64,000 nucleotides of DNA, from assembly GCF_007859315.1 (NCBI RefSeq), contig NZ_VOHA01000010.1:1-64000 (forward strand), in the 5' to 3' direction. A program made the position numbers and the translations under genes. This document shows positions 45,429 through 55,175 of this stretch, in pieces; within the stretch, counting starts at the first letter, position 1; every line of letters begins with the position of its first letter. This DNA is from Reyranella sp. CPCC 100927 (GTDB taxonomy: Bacteria; Pseudomonadota; Alphaproteobacteria; Reyranellales; Reyranellaceae). The notes under the pieces were generated by a model. It was not told where the DNA came from and searched no databases. It saw nothing but the letters and a program-made list of their open reading frames with translations.

Positions 45429-46065
45429 CAAGCCACTCCCTTTCGAAAAATTTGCCTGTCTTCAATGTGCGAAAGATTCCTTGCCTGGACGCGCGGCTCC
45501 GGATTGTTGCCACGGTCCCAGCCTCAGAGCGTTTTGAAGGGAACGATCGAAGCCCCAGGCAGCACCGTTTGAAGCAGGTTTGTCGGATCGAAGATGTTTC
45601 CGGAGCATCAGATTCCCCGGTCGGAACCCGCCCGTCGCAACTCCGAACCGTTGAGCGGACGGTCAGGCCGGCCGAGCTGGTGTCCCAGCTGACCGATGTC
45701 GACGGCACGCCCCATGCCGCGCACGGCAAGAGCCAACGCTGGCGAGCCGGTATCGACTGGAAGACTGGATAAGGAATCCCCAACTGACGATGCCAATGTC
45801 ATTTACTTGATTATATCTCCCCACGACACAAGCGATACGCAAGCACTACCGAGAATCGATTGCGCGTGAAAAGTGAGTCAAAATGGAAACCACAACTAAA
45901 TACTTCGCCTTGTAATAAATCACGGTGCTGTTCCCACCAGCCTGCGTGAACATCGGGACAGTATGACATTGCAGGCGGCCTTCTTCTGGGGCGCTCTCGC
46001 TACGATAGCGACATGATGTCTTCTGACCTATGGTGTCACCTCACGTTGATGAAGGTGGCGTCGCC
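45429..46065. other. 637-bp gene-poor stretch
   Basis: No gene is convincingly supported. A plus-strand frame at 45452-45775 (106 residues) has no ribosome site and no recognisable product. About 45775-45960 is less GC-rich and probably contains the promoter for the HExxH gene. It may hold remnants of a decayed gene, but nothing identifiable. Confidence 0.45.
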
Positions 46066-46725
46066 ATGGATAACCGCCCGTCGTGGAAGTTGGCGTTGGG
46101 TCGGCGGGTTGCCGACATCCTGCGGTCACCGGCATGTCAGCGGATGGACTACTGGTATGGCGGGTTGCACATCGATGGTGCCGGCTTCCGACGTGTGGCG
46201 ACGCTGGTCGAAAATGGACGCATCGACGTCATCGTCGAAGCACAGCCGGACAAGGCGGCAGCCAGCTACTCCGCGGAGGATGCGTTCTCATTCTCGCGAG
46301 CCGATTGGGGTGCGGGGCCCGATCTCTTCGAACGGGTTGCCATCGTGCACGAGGCGGTCCATGCCTTGCGCGACACCCATGGCCGAACGTTGATGTATGC
46401 TGGGCGCAAACACCGGCCGCTGGCCGTCACTGACGAGGCCATGGCCTATGTCGCCGGCTGCCTCTACAGCATCTATCTCGATCGCCTTGCCGGACGGCCA
46501 CCCGACCCGGAACCTTTGTGGCTGACGCAGCGCAAGGCCACGATGCATCGCGAAGCCTATGCCGTGGCATTGCGCATGTGGGACCTGCCGCCGGGCACGC
46601 CGGTCAGCGTCGCGGACGCTAAAACGTTGCGCGTGGCCTATCGCACCTCGACCCGTAAGCTGAGAGGTACGGCACCACCCCGCTATTACAGCTATGACGG
46701 GGTAAAATCCCTGCCGCGTCAGTGA
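46066..46725 (+). CDS. Uncharacterised small protein with an HExxH metallopeptidase motif
   Basis: This 219-residue protein has HEAVH (His95, Glu96, His99) in FERVAIVHEAVHALRD and a Glu124 in TDEAMAYVAGCLYS, 25 residues later. This is the arrangement of gluzincin-type zinc peptidases with a third glutamate ligand. No signal peptide or membrane segment is present. The ATG at 46066 is chosen because GAAGGTGG lies about 7 bases upstream; an ATG at 46030 is possible. The family is not recognised and peptidase activity is inferred from the motif only. Confidence 0.7.
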   Translation: MDNRPSWKLALGRRVADILRSPACQRMDYWYGGLHIDGAGFRRVATLVENGRIDVIVEAQPDKAAASYSAEDAFSFSRADWGAGPDLFERVAIVHEAVHALRDTHGRTLMYAGRKHRPLAVTDEAMAYVAGCLYSIYLDRLAGRPPDPEPLWLTQRKATMHREAYAVALRMWDLPPGTPVSVADAKTLRVAYRTSTRKLRGTAPPRYYSYDGVKSLPRQ

Positions 46726-46800
46726 CGGCCTGGGCAGGTTGGCGAACGCCATCCCGTGCGCCATGGTGACGCCTGGTCGTTGGATGTGCCGTACCGGATC

Positions 46801-47082
46801 ATGAAGGCTCCCCTGCTGGAAAAAGTGCAGCACGCGCTGCGTCAGATCGAGCCCATGGCCGCCCACGACTGGCCGCCGGCGCGCAGCATCGCGCGGCAAC
46901 TGCGGTGGTGCGTTGCTTATCTGACGGACCAGCCGCGCGAAGAGCGACCCGGCCCCTTCTCGATGGGTCTCATCGCGACCCGCGAGTTCGACATGTATGG
47001 CGACCAACCCGAACTGGCGGCGTTGATTTCCGAGATCCAGAGCGACATGGAACGTCTGCTGGCGGCAGCGCCTTCACCGTGA
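46801..47082 (+). CDS. Small conserved-looking hypothetical protein
   Basis: This 93-residue protein has no membrane segment. It looks coding, with good codon third-position GC and an internally consistent helical sequence (KVQHALRQIEPMAAHDWPPARSIARQLRWCVAYL; MYGDQPELAALISEIQSDMERLL). A GTG at 46756 would add 15 residues. It lies 75 bp after the HExxH gene in the same direction and may be co-transcribed. Function unknown. Confidence 0.55.
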   Translation: MKAPLLEKVQHALRQIEPMAAHDWPPARSIARQLRWCVAYLTDQPREERPGPFSMGLIATREFDMYGDQPELAALISEIQSDMERLLAAAPSP

Positions 47083-47153
47083 GCGCACCACGATCATCCT
47101 CGCTGTTCCCCCACCGCAGCGAGCCGGCAGCTCGCCGACAGGCCGAAGCTTTT

Positions 47154-47540
47154 TCACGCCGCCACGATATCGGTCTGCGCGAAGTCGCTGCCTTTGAAGA
47201 GCAAGGGCTCGCCCGTCAGCGCCGCAAGGGCATAGGAAAAACAATCACCGTGGTTCAGCCCTGCCGGGTGACGCCCCTTGCCGAAGCGGCGCCAGGCACG
47301 ACGCGCATGATCCGCGTGCTCGGCGCCGACCGGCACAATCTCGACGCCCACTTTATAGAGCCAGAGGTCCAGTTCGCTGCCGCCGGCCTCGCCCAGGCGG
47401 GTCTCGATCACCATGGCAGCCTCCAGCACCGTCGCAGCCGACATCAGGCGGATCGGATCGTCGGCGATACGCTGCTCAAAGGACGGCGCTTCCGGCTCGT
47501 CCAGAGCGATGGCCACGATGGCCGAGGTGTCGATGACCAT
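47154..47540 (-). CDS. vapC: VapC-type PIN-domain toxin
   Basis: This 128-residue PIN domain has the acidic metal residues Asp4 (VIDTSAIVA), Glu40 (TVLEAAMV), Asp99 (NHGDCFSYA) and Asp119 (KGSDFAQTD). VapC toxins cleave tRNA or rRNA and are held inactive by VapB. It begins at the last base region of vapB (TGATG overlap), the standard toxin-antitoxin layout. Confidence 0.92.
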   Translation of the reverse strand: MVIDTSAIVAIALDEPEAPSFEQRIADDPIRLMSAATVLEAAMVIETRLGEAGGSELDLWLYKVGVEIVPVGAEHADHARRAWRRFGKGRHPAGLNHGDCFSYALAALTGEPLLFKGSDFAQTDIVAA

Positions 47541-47794
47541 CAGCCCGGCAACCCACGATCGTCGTAGCCGATAATGTCGTCGGCGCTGCGGCCATCGAGG
47601 ACGGAAAGACGGCTCCAGCGTCGCCGACTGGCGGCCAGATCTTCCAGCAGCGCGGCCCTGTGAGCAGCGGTACCCAACCGACGCAGTTTCTCCTCCAGCG
47701 CACGCCGCGTTGCGACGGTGATCGTCTCGCCGGTTCGTTCGGCCAGCGTCCGGGCCAATCGCTCGGTCTCGGGGTCTTTAATGCTGAGTGCCAC
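47540..47794 (-). CDS. vapB: VapB-type antitoxin
   Basis: This 84-residue protein has SIKDPETERLARTLAERTGET, the VapB/PSK-type ribbon-helix-helix DNA-binding N-terminus, followed by a C-terminal arm that should wrap the toxin. The start is a GTG with a TGGAG box. It lies directly before the PIN toxin gene. Confidence 0.9.
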   Translation of the reverse strand: MALSIKDPETERLARTLAERTGETITVATRRALEEKLRRLGTAAHRAALLEDLAASRRRWSRLSVLDGRSADDIIGYDDRGLPG

Positions 47795-47803
47795 GATAGG
47801 CTC

Positions 47804-47832
47804 CAGGTACCAAATTATCAGTATTCTACCTG
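47804..47832 (-). promoter_or_regulatory. Probable vapBC operator
   Basis: CAGGTA and TACCTG (47804-47809 and 47827-47832) form an inverted repeat with a 17-bp AT-rich spacer, 10 bp before the vapB start and overlapping its ribosome site. VapB proteins autoregulate through such repeats. The assignment is by position. Confidence 0.45.
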
Positions 47833-48192
47833 TAAAAACAGCAAACTCTAGTCTTCAGTGAAAACTGGACAAGGCTGTACTCGAAGGAAAGTCTTGTTCT
47901 CTTAACGAGAATGACATAGAGTCATCGCGTGCTGGTGCGCATGCGCCAGCGTCTTCCAAAACAACAGGGTAAGCTTCATCCGTTGGCGTCATGCCAGCGC
48001 GATTCCGGGAGGCCAGCTATGACGGTCACCACGCCCCATCACGCACATTGCGCAATTTCCGCAACCGCATTTCGCAGCAGCCGATCACATCGATAACGCT
48101 GCAAATAGAGGTTCGCGCACTTTGCGCAATTTCCGCAAGCGAATCGCGACACGTCGGCGGTCCCGTCCCGACGGGCAGCCCATCGTGCCGGC
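47833..48192. other. Gene-free region before the orphan Opp permeases
   Basis: About 360 bp without a supported gene, between the vapBC operator and the Opp-type permease start. The first half (47833-47970) is comparatively AT-rich and has no recognisable gene. The second half holds the 23-bp direct repeats listed separately. Confidence 0.5.
48042..48138. promoter_or_regulatory. Two 23-bp direct repeats upstream of the Opp permeases
   Basis: CGCACATTGCGCAATTTCCGCAA (48042-48064) recurs with one change at 48116-48138. The start-to-start distance is 74 bp, close to seven helical turns. Each copy contains TTGCG-N7-CGCAA, an inverted repeat suited to a dimeric regulator. The second copy is 54 bp before the permease start. 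Operator function is inferred. Confidence 0.55.
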
Positions 48193-49143
48193 ATGACGCG
48201 CTATCTCGTTGGCCGGCTTGCCGAAATGCTGGCTGTGCTGCTGCTGATGAGCGCCGTGGTGTTCGTCCTCATCGGCCTGATGCCGGGCGACCCCGTCGAT
48301 CTGATGATCGCCGGCGACCCCAAGATGACCACCGAGGACGCGGCGCGGCTGCGGGCGCTGTACGGCCTCGATCGGCCCATCGCGGCACGCTACCTGAGCT
48401 GGCTCGGGTCGGCGCTGGGTGGCGATCTCGGCTACTCGCGCTCCTTTTCGCGCCCGGTGCTCGACGTGCTGCTGCCGCGACTGGCTGACACCCTGCTGCT
48501 GATGGGACTGGCGCTGCTGATCTCCGCCGCGATCGCCCTGCCGGTCGGCATGCTGGCCGCGCGCCGGCCGCGCTCGACGATCGACTACGGTGTGAATCTG
48601 CTGTGCTTCGCCGGCATTTCGGTGCCGCCGTTCTGGCTGGCGTTGTTGCTGATCATGGCCTTCTCGGTTTTGCTGGGCTGGCTGCCGGCCAGTGGCGTCG
48701 GCGAGGGGCTGGTCGATCGCGTGCGCCATCTGGCGATGCCGCTGGCCGTGCTCGTGCTCACCAATGTCGGCCACTACACCCGCTTCGTGCGCGCCGCCAC
48801 GATCGAGGTGCTGCGCCAGGACCATATCCGCACGGCCCGGGCCAAGGGCCTGTCCGAACGCGACGTGGTGCGCCGGCACGCCTTGCGCGGCGCACTGGCG
48901 CCGACATTCACCGTGCTCGCCCTGTCGTTCGGCGGCCTGTTCTCCGGCGCCCTGATCACCGAAACCATGTTCGGGCGGCCGGGCATGGGCAAGGCGATCT
49001 ACGATGCCATCATGGGCAACGACTACAATCTCGCCCTGGTCGGCCTGCTGATCGCCACCGCCGCGACCCTGGCCGGCAGCCTGCTGGCCGATCTCGGCTA
49101 CGCCTGGCTCGACCCGCGCGTGCGGTTGCAGGGTGACAGATGA
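48193..49143 (+). CDS. Oligopeptide/dipeptide-type ABC permease (OppB/DppB type), orphan pair member
   Basis: This 316-residue permease starts MTRYLVGRLAEMLAVLLLMSAVVFVLIGLMPGD and contains TARAKGLSERDVVRRHALRGA and the ending YAWLDPRVRL, all DppB/OppB hallmarks. It overlaps the OppC-type gene by ATGA. No ATPase or binding-protein gene lies next to the pair. No ribosome site is clear at the ATG. Confidence 0.92.
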   Translation: MTRYLVGRLAEMLAVLLLMSAVVFVLIGLMPGDPVDLMIAGDPKMTTEDAARLRALYGLDRPIAARYLSWLGSALGGDLGYSRSFSRPVLDVLLPRLADTLLLMGLALLISAAIALPVGMLAARRPRSTIDYGVNLLCFAGISVPPFWLALLLIMAFSVLLGWLPASGVGEGLVDRVRHLAMPLAVLVLTNVGHYTRFVRAATIEVLRQDHIRTARAKGLSERDVVRRHALRGALAPTFTVLALSFGGLFSGALITETMFGRPGMGKAIYDAIMGNDYNLALVGLLIATAATLAGSLLADLGYAWLDPRVRLQGDR

Positions 49144-50075
49144 CCGCCGACGCACGCGACACCGGTCATCCGCTCGGCGTCCGCACGCCCGCCGGTCGGG
49201 CATGGCACCGCTTCCGCAGCCACCGCCTGGCACTGGTGTCGCTGTTCCTGCTGGTGGCGCTGGCCGCGCTGGCGCTGGCGGGGCCCTGGATCGCGCGCTG
49301 GCGCGACATCGACCCCAATGCGACCGATCTGCTCGCCCGCCTCGAGCCGCCATCGGCGCGTTATTGGCTCGGCACTGACGATATCGGCCGCGATGTCTTC
49401 CAACGCCTGCTCGACGGTGGACGCGTCTCCTTGCTGGTGGCGCTGGTTGCCGCCCTGCTGTCCGCTGTCATCGGTGCCGTCGTCGGCGTGCTGGCGGGCT
49501 TCGTCGGCGGCCGCCTCGATTCCCTTCTGATGCGGCTGACCGACAGTTTCATCGCCCTGCCGCTGCTGCCGCTGCTGATCGTGCTGGCAGCCATCGATGT
49601 GCGCAAGCTGGGGGCGTCCGAGTCGTTTGCGCAATCCGACCAGCTGTCGCTGTACCGCATCATCATCATCGTGGCGCTGACCGGCTGGACGACGGTGGCA
49701 CGGCTGGTACGGGCGGAGACGCTGTCGCTGAAAGCGCGCGATTTCGTGCGCGCCGCCACGGCGCTGGGTGCATCGCCTCTGCGCGTGATGCTGCGGCATA
49801 TTCTGCCCAACGCCGCCTCGCCGATCGTGGTGGCAACGACGCTGTCGGTCGGCAACATCGTGCTGTTCGAATCGGTTCTCAGTTTCCTCGGACTGGGCAT
49901 CCAGCCGCCGCACGCGAGCTGGGGCAACATGCTGACCGGCGCCCAGGATTTCATCTGGAATGTGCCCTTGCTGGCGCTATGGCCCGGCCTGCTGATCTTC
50001 CTTGCCGTGATCGCCTTCAATTTCCTCGGGGACGGGCTGCAGGACGCGCTCGATCCACGCGCCGAGCGGCGCTAG
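49140..50075 (+). CDS. Oligopeptide/dipeptide-type ABC permease (OppC/DppC type), orphan pair member
   Basis: This 311-residue permease has a cytoplasmic N-terminal tail, YWLGTDDIGRDVFQRLLDGG and the EAA loop RAATALGASPLRVMLRHILPN. It pairs with the overlapping OppB-type gene. The transporter needs two ATPase domains, which must be encoded elsewhere. Confidence 0.92.
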   Translation: MTADARDTGHPLGVRTPAGRAWHRFRSHRLALVSLFLLVALAALALAGPWIARWRDIDPNATDLLARLEPPSARYWLGTDDIGRDVFQRLLDGGRVSLLVALVAALLSAVIGAVVGVLAGFVGGRLDSLLMRLTDSFIALPLLPLLIVLAAIDVRKLGASESFAQSDQLSLYRIIIIVALTGWTTVARLVRAETLSLKARDFVRAATALGASPLRVMLRHILPNAASPIVVATTLSVGNIVLFESVLSFLGLGIQPPHASWGNMLTGAQDFIWNVPLLALWPGLLIFLAVIAFNFLGDGLQDALDPRAERR

Positions 50076-50111
50076 GGGTATGTCAGCAACGATCGGTACT
50101 GGAACACGTTT

Positions 50112-50146
50112 CCCGTGAGCGCGGGCGGGACGCCCGCGCTCACGGG
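50112..50146. terminator. 16-bp perfect hairpin between oppC-type gene and sppA
   Basis: CCCGTGAGCGCGGGCG pairs perfectly with CGCCCGCGCTCACGGG around a GGA loop. It lies 36 bp after the permease stop and 19 bp before the sppA start. It probably ends the permease transcript, though an effect on the sppA leader is possible. Confidence 0.65.
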
Positions 50147-50165
50147 CAGAGTAAGGAGATAGCGT

Positions 50166-51932
50166 ATGCGGCGAATCGTGGTTGGACTGCTGGCCGTGAT
50201 CGGCTTTTTCACGCTCCTGGGCGTCGGCGGCGCTGTGCTGGTGTTTTCCATGGCCGGCCAGGGACGACCGACGCCGCCGGAGCGCATCGTGCTGGAGGTC
50301 GACTGGCGTCAGCTGCCCCAGGAGATTGCGACCGGCGGCGGCCTTGACCTCACGCTGCTGGCGCCGCAAAAGCCAACCTTGTCGCAAACCGTCGCGCTGT
50401 TGCAGCGCGCCGCCAAGGATCCCCGTGTTGTCGGCCTGATCGCGACCCTGGGCGATGACTCGCCGGGGTTCGCCTCGGTACAGGAACTGCGCGATGCCAT
50501 CGCCGCGTTCCGTGCCGCGGGCAAGTTCGCCATCGCCCACACCGAGAGCTTCGACGAAGGCCGCGGTGGCTTGCAGAATTACTATCTCGCCACCGCGTTC
50601 GAAAAGGTCTGGCTGCAGCCCAGCGGTGATTTCGGTGTCGTCGGCCTGGCCGCGCAGGTGCCGTTCCTGAAAGGCGCGCTGGACAAACTCGGGGTACGGA
50701 CGGAAGGCGGCCGCCGCATGGAATACAAGACGGCCCCCGACAGCTTCACGCAGGCCGGCATGTCGGCGCCGTTCCGTGAAAACATGCAGCAGCTGCTTGA
50801 CGGGCTGCACGAACTGGTGAGCGCCGATATCGCCAAGGCGCGGAATATCTCGGCCGCCGACGTTCGCAGCCTGATCGACCGCGCGCCGCTCTCGGCCCAG
50901 GAGGCGCTGCAGGCCAAGCTGGTGGACAAGATCCTGTACCGCGACGAGGCGCGGGTGGAAGTGCTGCTGCAGGCAGGTGAACGCGCCGACGTCTTCCCGA
51001 TCGAGGACTATGCCGCGCTCGACAAGAGCGAACCGCCGGCCGGCGACACGATCGCCCTGATCGTCGCCACCGGCACCATCGTTTCGGGCGATCCCGACGA
51101 TAGCCCGTTGCAGGGCGACTCCGTCCTCGCCGTCGACCGGACGGTGCAGCTGATCGAGGCTGCCGCGCGCGATGGCGATGTGAAGGCCCTGGTCGTGCGT
51201 ATCGATTCGCCGGGCGGCTCGTATGTCGCGTCCGATACGCTGCGCCGCGCCCTGGAGCGCGCCAAGGCCAGCGGCCGGCCGTTGATCGTCTCGGTGGGAG
51301 ACGTCGCCGCATCCGGCGGCTATTTCGCGGCCCTGCCTGCCGACGTCATCGTCGCCCAGCCCGGCAGCATCACCGGATCAATCGGCGTCTTCTCGATCAA
51401 GCCTGTCGTGACCGACCTGCTCGACACGCTGGGGATCAAGGTCGAGACGCTGACCACGGGGCCGAACGCGACCATGAGTTCGCCGCTGCATACCTTCACG
51501 CCGCAGCAGCAGGCACTGCTGGACCGCCAGCTCGACCGCATCTACAGCGACTTCACGGCCAAGGTCAGCGCCGCACGCAAGCTCGACCCCACCCGGCTCG
51601 ACGGCGCCGCGCGCGGCCGGGTCTTCACCGGTGCACAAGCCAAGGCCGCCGGCTTGATCGACGAAATCGGTGGCCTGAGCCGGGCCATTGCGCTGGCCAA
51701 AACCAAGGCCGGCATCGACGCCGACCGCGACGTACGCATCCGGCGCTACCCGGTCGAAAAGGAACCGCTCGAACGCCTGCTCGACCTGGTGTTCAGCGGC
51801 GGCAAGCCGCCGCGCGTGACGACCAGTGCCAACGCGACCGCGCGGGCATTGACGCAGCAGCTGGGCGCGCTCGGTCTTTATTGGCGGGCCGACGCCATGC
51901 GCCTGCCACCCCTGCCGCCGCTGTGGCGCTGA
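50166..51932 (+). CDS. sppA: Signal peptide peptidase SppA, long (67K) type
   Basis: This 588-residue protein has one N-terminal membrane helix (about 5-28) and two tandem SppA domains. The catalytic Lys188 (MEYKTAPDSF) lies in the first and Ser383 (DVAASGGYFAA) in the second, the split dyad of E. coli-type SppA. It degrades cleaved signal peptides at the periplasmic face of the inner membrane. A good AAGGAG site precedes the ATG. Confidence 0.93.
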   Translation: MRRIVVGLLAVIGFFTLLGVGGAVLVFSMAGQGRPTPPERIVLEVDWRQLPQEIATGGGLDLTLLAPQKPTLSQTVALLQRAAKDPRVVGLIATLGDDSPGFASVQELRDAIAAFRAAGKFAIAHTESFDEGRGGLQNYYLATAFEKVWLQPSGDFGVVGLAAQVPFLKGALDKLGVRTEGGRRMEYKTAPDSFTQAGMSAPFRENMQQLLDGLHELVSADIAKARNISAADVRSLIDRAPLSAQEALQAKLVDKILYRDEARVEVLLQAGERADVFPIEDYAALDKSEPPAGDTIALIVATGTIVSGDPDDSPLQGDSVLAVDRTVQLIEAAARDGDVKALVVRIDSPGGSYVASDTLRRALERAKASGRPLIVSVGDVAASGGYFAALPADVIVAQPGSITGSIGVFSIKPVVTDLLDTLGIKVETLTTGPNATMSSPLHTFTPQQQALLDRQLDRIYSDFTAKVSAARKLDPTRLDGAARGRVFTGAQAKAAGLIDEIGGLSRAIALAKTKAGIDADRDVRIRRYPVEKEPLERLLDLVFSGGKPPRVTTSANATARALTQQLGALGLYWRADAMRLPPLPPLWR

Positions 51933-51948
51933 GGGCCGCGGGGTGACA

Positions 51949-52722
<774 letters not shown>

Positions 52723-52951
52723 TCACAGGTCGTATAGCCGGTGAACATTGATGTCGCACCCGTCTCGACGACAGGGGCCGCCGTCGATAGGGTCCCCTTG
52801 GCACCGGATCTGCACCGTACCGCGTCGGAAACTGCAAGAACAATACGAACATTGGAAAGAAACAGCCCGTGTTTTTACTTGAGAGCGCAGGAAAATGAAG
52901 TACTCTTTCACACATGTCATGTAGCGTGACGTCGTCCTGCAACCAATTCCA
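52723..52951. promoter_or_regulatory. Divergent spacer between tlyA and the acylation cassette
   Basis: These 229 bp lie between the tlyA start and the SGNH gene and include a less GC-rich part (GAAAATGAAGTACTCTTTCAC) that should hold the promoter of the cassette. No gene is supported. Confidence 0.4.
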
Positions 52952-53770
52952 ATGAAGATCCGCATCCCCCTTCTGCTGGCTGTCTTGTATCTGTGGTCGA
53001 GTATGGCAGCGTGGGCGCAGCAGGCGATCCCGGCTGGCGATATCCTGCAGGCGCGCGCCGCCGTTCCCCTGTTCCCGTCGACCTTGCTGCCGCGCGTCAA
53101 GCCGCCGGCGCCGGAGCCGCCACCGGTGCCGGACAAGGTGGCGGTGGCGGTCACCGGCGATTCGCTGGCCGACGGCATCTGGGGCGCGATCTACCGCAAG
53201 CTGGTACGGGACAAACGCTACGTCATCCGGCGCAACGCCAAAAACTCGACCGGTTTCACCACCGAGGGCCTGCTGGGCCAGATCGATGAAGGGTTCACGC
53301 CGACGCCGGCCGATGCCGTGATCATGATGATTGGCGCCAACGACCGCCGCAGCTTCTTCGTCGACGGCAAGTCCAAGGCGCTGTTCGGCACGCCGCCGTG
53401 GCGCACGTTTTACGGCGATCGCACGGCCGCCTTCATGGACTACCTCAAGACCCGCGACGTGCCGGTGGTCTGGATCCTGTTGCCGATCATGCGCGACGAG
53501 GCCGCGGCGCGCGACGCACGGCTGATCAACGAACTGGTGACGAAAGCGGCGGCCGATCGGCCCTGGGTGCGCACGGTGGATACCTGGTCACTGACAGCCG
53601 ATGCCGAAGGTGCATATGCCGCCCATTTCAAGGACCTCAACGGCAAGGTTCGGCTGATGCGCGACAACGATGGCGTGCATTTCACACCGCCGGGTTACGA
53701 ACTGATCGCCGAATCCGTCCTCAACCTCCTACGCGAAGCCTCTCCCAAATTCCGTCTTCTGCCGCGATAA
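52952..53770 (+). CDS. Exported SGNH hydrolase (DUF459-like)
   Basis: This 272-residue protein has a Sec signal (ending MAAWAQ), a proline-rich linker and an SGNH domain: TGDSLADG with Ser71, GAND with Asn130, and NDGVHFTPPGY with Asp240 and His243. DUF459-type SGNH proteins act with MBOAT acyltransferases on extracellular polysaccharides. It begins the plus-strand cassette ahead of a second SGNH gene. Confidence 0.85.
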   Translation: MKIRIPLLLAVLYLWSSMAAWAQQAIPAGDILQARAAVPLFPSTLLPRVKPPAPEPPPVPDKVAVAVTGDSLADGIWGAIYRKLVRDKRYVIRRNAKNSTGFTTEGLLGQIDEGFTPTPADAVIMMIGANDRRSFFVDGKSKALFGTPPWRTFYGDRTAAFMDYLKTRDVPVVWILLPIMRDEAAARDARLINELVTKAAADRPWVRTVDTWSLTADAEGAYAAHFKDLNGKVRLMRDNDGVHFTPPGYELIAESVLNLLREASPKFRLLPR

Positions 53771-53825
53771 TGGGGCTGCCGGGGGTCCCCCCTCCCGGCC
53801 TACGAAACGAGTCACAAGAGTTGCC

Positions 53826-55145
53826 ATGCCCCCTCTCCGCTCCGCCGCCGCCCTCGTGGTCGCCGGCATCCTCGGCCTTGTGACGGCTGCGTGCATCGGC
53901 CAGACCGCCGCCGAAGACGGTGCCTCGAACGACCCGCAAGTCGCCGCCAACCCGCCCAATCCCGGCCAATTGGCCAATTTCCACAAGGCGCTAGCCGACC
54001 TGCAGGGTCGTCGCACAGGCCGTGTGACAATCGTGCAGATCGGCGATTCTCACACTGCCAGTGATCATTTCAGCGGCCGCCTGCGCGAGCTGTTCCAGCA
54101 GCGCTTCGGCGACGGCGGTCGTGGCATGCTGCCGCCCGGCTCGCCCTTTCCCTACTACCGCCCGTATCAGGTGGAGGTCAGCCAGTCCGGCCGATGGGAG
54201 GTGCTGAGCAGCAACAGCAGCGCCAACGGCGATGCCGGCATCTATGGCCTGTCAGGTTTCGTCGTGCGCGGCCGCACGCCGACCGACACTATGACCCTCA
54301 ACGCCAGCGAAGGCCGCGTCTTCGACCGGATCGAGGTCGAGGTCATGCGCCAGCCCGGCGGTGGCGCGCTCGATGTGTTCATCGACGGCCGCAGCGCCGG
54401 CGTGATCGACACCAAGGGCAGCATCTACGATCTGCATCGCCGCAGCTTCGATGCACCCGGTTCCGCCTACGTCGAACTGCGGCCGCGCGGCAACGGCACC
54501 GTGGACATCGCCGACTGGGCCGTCTACCGCCGCGGTCCCGGCGTCGTGCTGACCAGCCACGGCTTCAGCGGCGCCCAGGTCAAGCTGCTCGACCGCTGGA
54601 ACTTCCACTTCGTGGCCGAGCAGATGCGCAATCTGCGCCCAGCCCTGATCATTCTCGCGTTCGGCACCAACGAAGGCTTCGCCCCGCAGGAACGGCTGGG
54701 GGACTACGCTGCCGAGTTCCGCAGCCGTGTGCAGGCGCTGCGCCAGGCGGCACCGGGGGCGTCAATCGTGATCGTCGGCCCACCCGATGCCAATCGCCTG
54801 CCGTCCTATTGCGGTCGCATCAAGGGCGAACGTCCGTGCGCACCGCTCAGTCGCTCCGAAGCCGCCGACTATTCCCATCGCCTGGCCGGTGGCGATCGCG
54901 CGCTCTGCCGCTGGCATACGCCGGCCGCCGTCGACTACGTGCGGCGCGCACAGCAGCAGGTGGCACGTCAGATGAACGTCTACTTCTGGGACTGGTCGTC
55001 GGTCCAGGGCGGCACCTGCGGCGCCGATCGATGGACGCGCCAGGAGCTGGCCCATCGCGACCGCGTGCACATGCGGCAGGACGGCTATTGGCAGTCGGCC
55101 GACTCGCTGTTCGAAACCCTGATGCGCGGCTATCGCAATCGCTAG
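53826..55145 (+). CDS. SGNH/GDSL esterase-like lipoprotein
   Basis: This 439-residue protein has a lipoprotein-like signal (GILGLVTAAC, Cys23) and an SGNH fold: IGDSHTASDHF with Ser75, FGTNEGF with the block III Asn, and RVHMRQDGY with the catalytic His. A jelly-roll-like middle (about 130-240) interrupts the blocks, as in AlgX/AlgJ-related and PatB-type O-acetylation proteins. It is followed by an MBOAT gene, the usual partner. Confidence 0.85.
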   Translation: MPPLRSAAALVVAGILGLVTAACIGQTAAEDGASNDPQVAANPPNPGQLANFHKALADLQGRRTGRVTIVQIGDSHTASDHFSGRLRELFQQRFGDGGRGMLPPGSPFPYYRPYQVEVSQSGRWEVLSSNSSANGDAGIYGLSGFVVRGRTPTDTMTLNASEGRVFDRIEVEVMRQPGGGALDVFIDGRSAGVIDTKGSIYDLHRRSFDAPGSAYVELRPRGNGTVDIADWAVYRRGPGVVLTSHGFSGAQVKLLDRWNFHFVAEQMRNLRPALIILAFGTNEGFAPQERLGDYAAEFRSRVQALRQAAPGASIVIVGPPDANRLPSYCGRIKGERPCAPLSRSEAADYSHRLAGGDRALCRWHTPAAVDYVRRAQQQVARQMNVYFWDWSSVQGGTCGADRWTRQELAHRDRVHMRQDGYWQSADSLFETLMRGYRNR

Positions 55146-55175
55146 CCCTTGCAATGAAGGCCAGAGCGCTTCGGC

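Noticed and set aside
45452-45775. A 106-codon frame in the gene-poor region, weakly reminiscent of an integrase N-terminus
   Set aside because: No ribosome site, no clear domain and unremarkable codon use. Reported as an uncertain stretch instead.
48085-49353. A 422-codon minus-strand frame
   Set aside because: It is antisense to the Opp permease gene with clear membrane and EAA-loop motifs.
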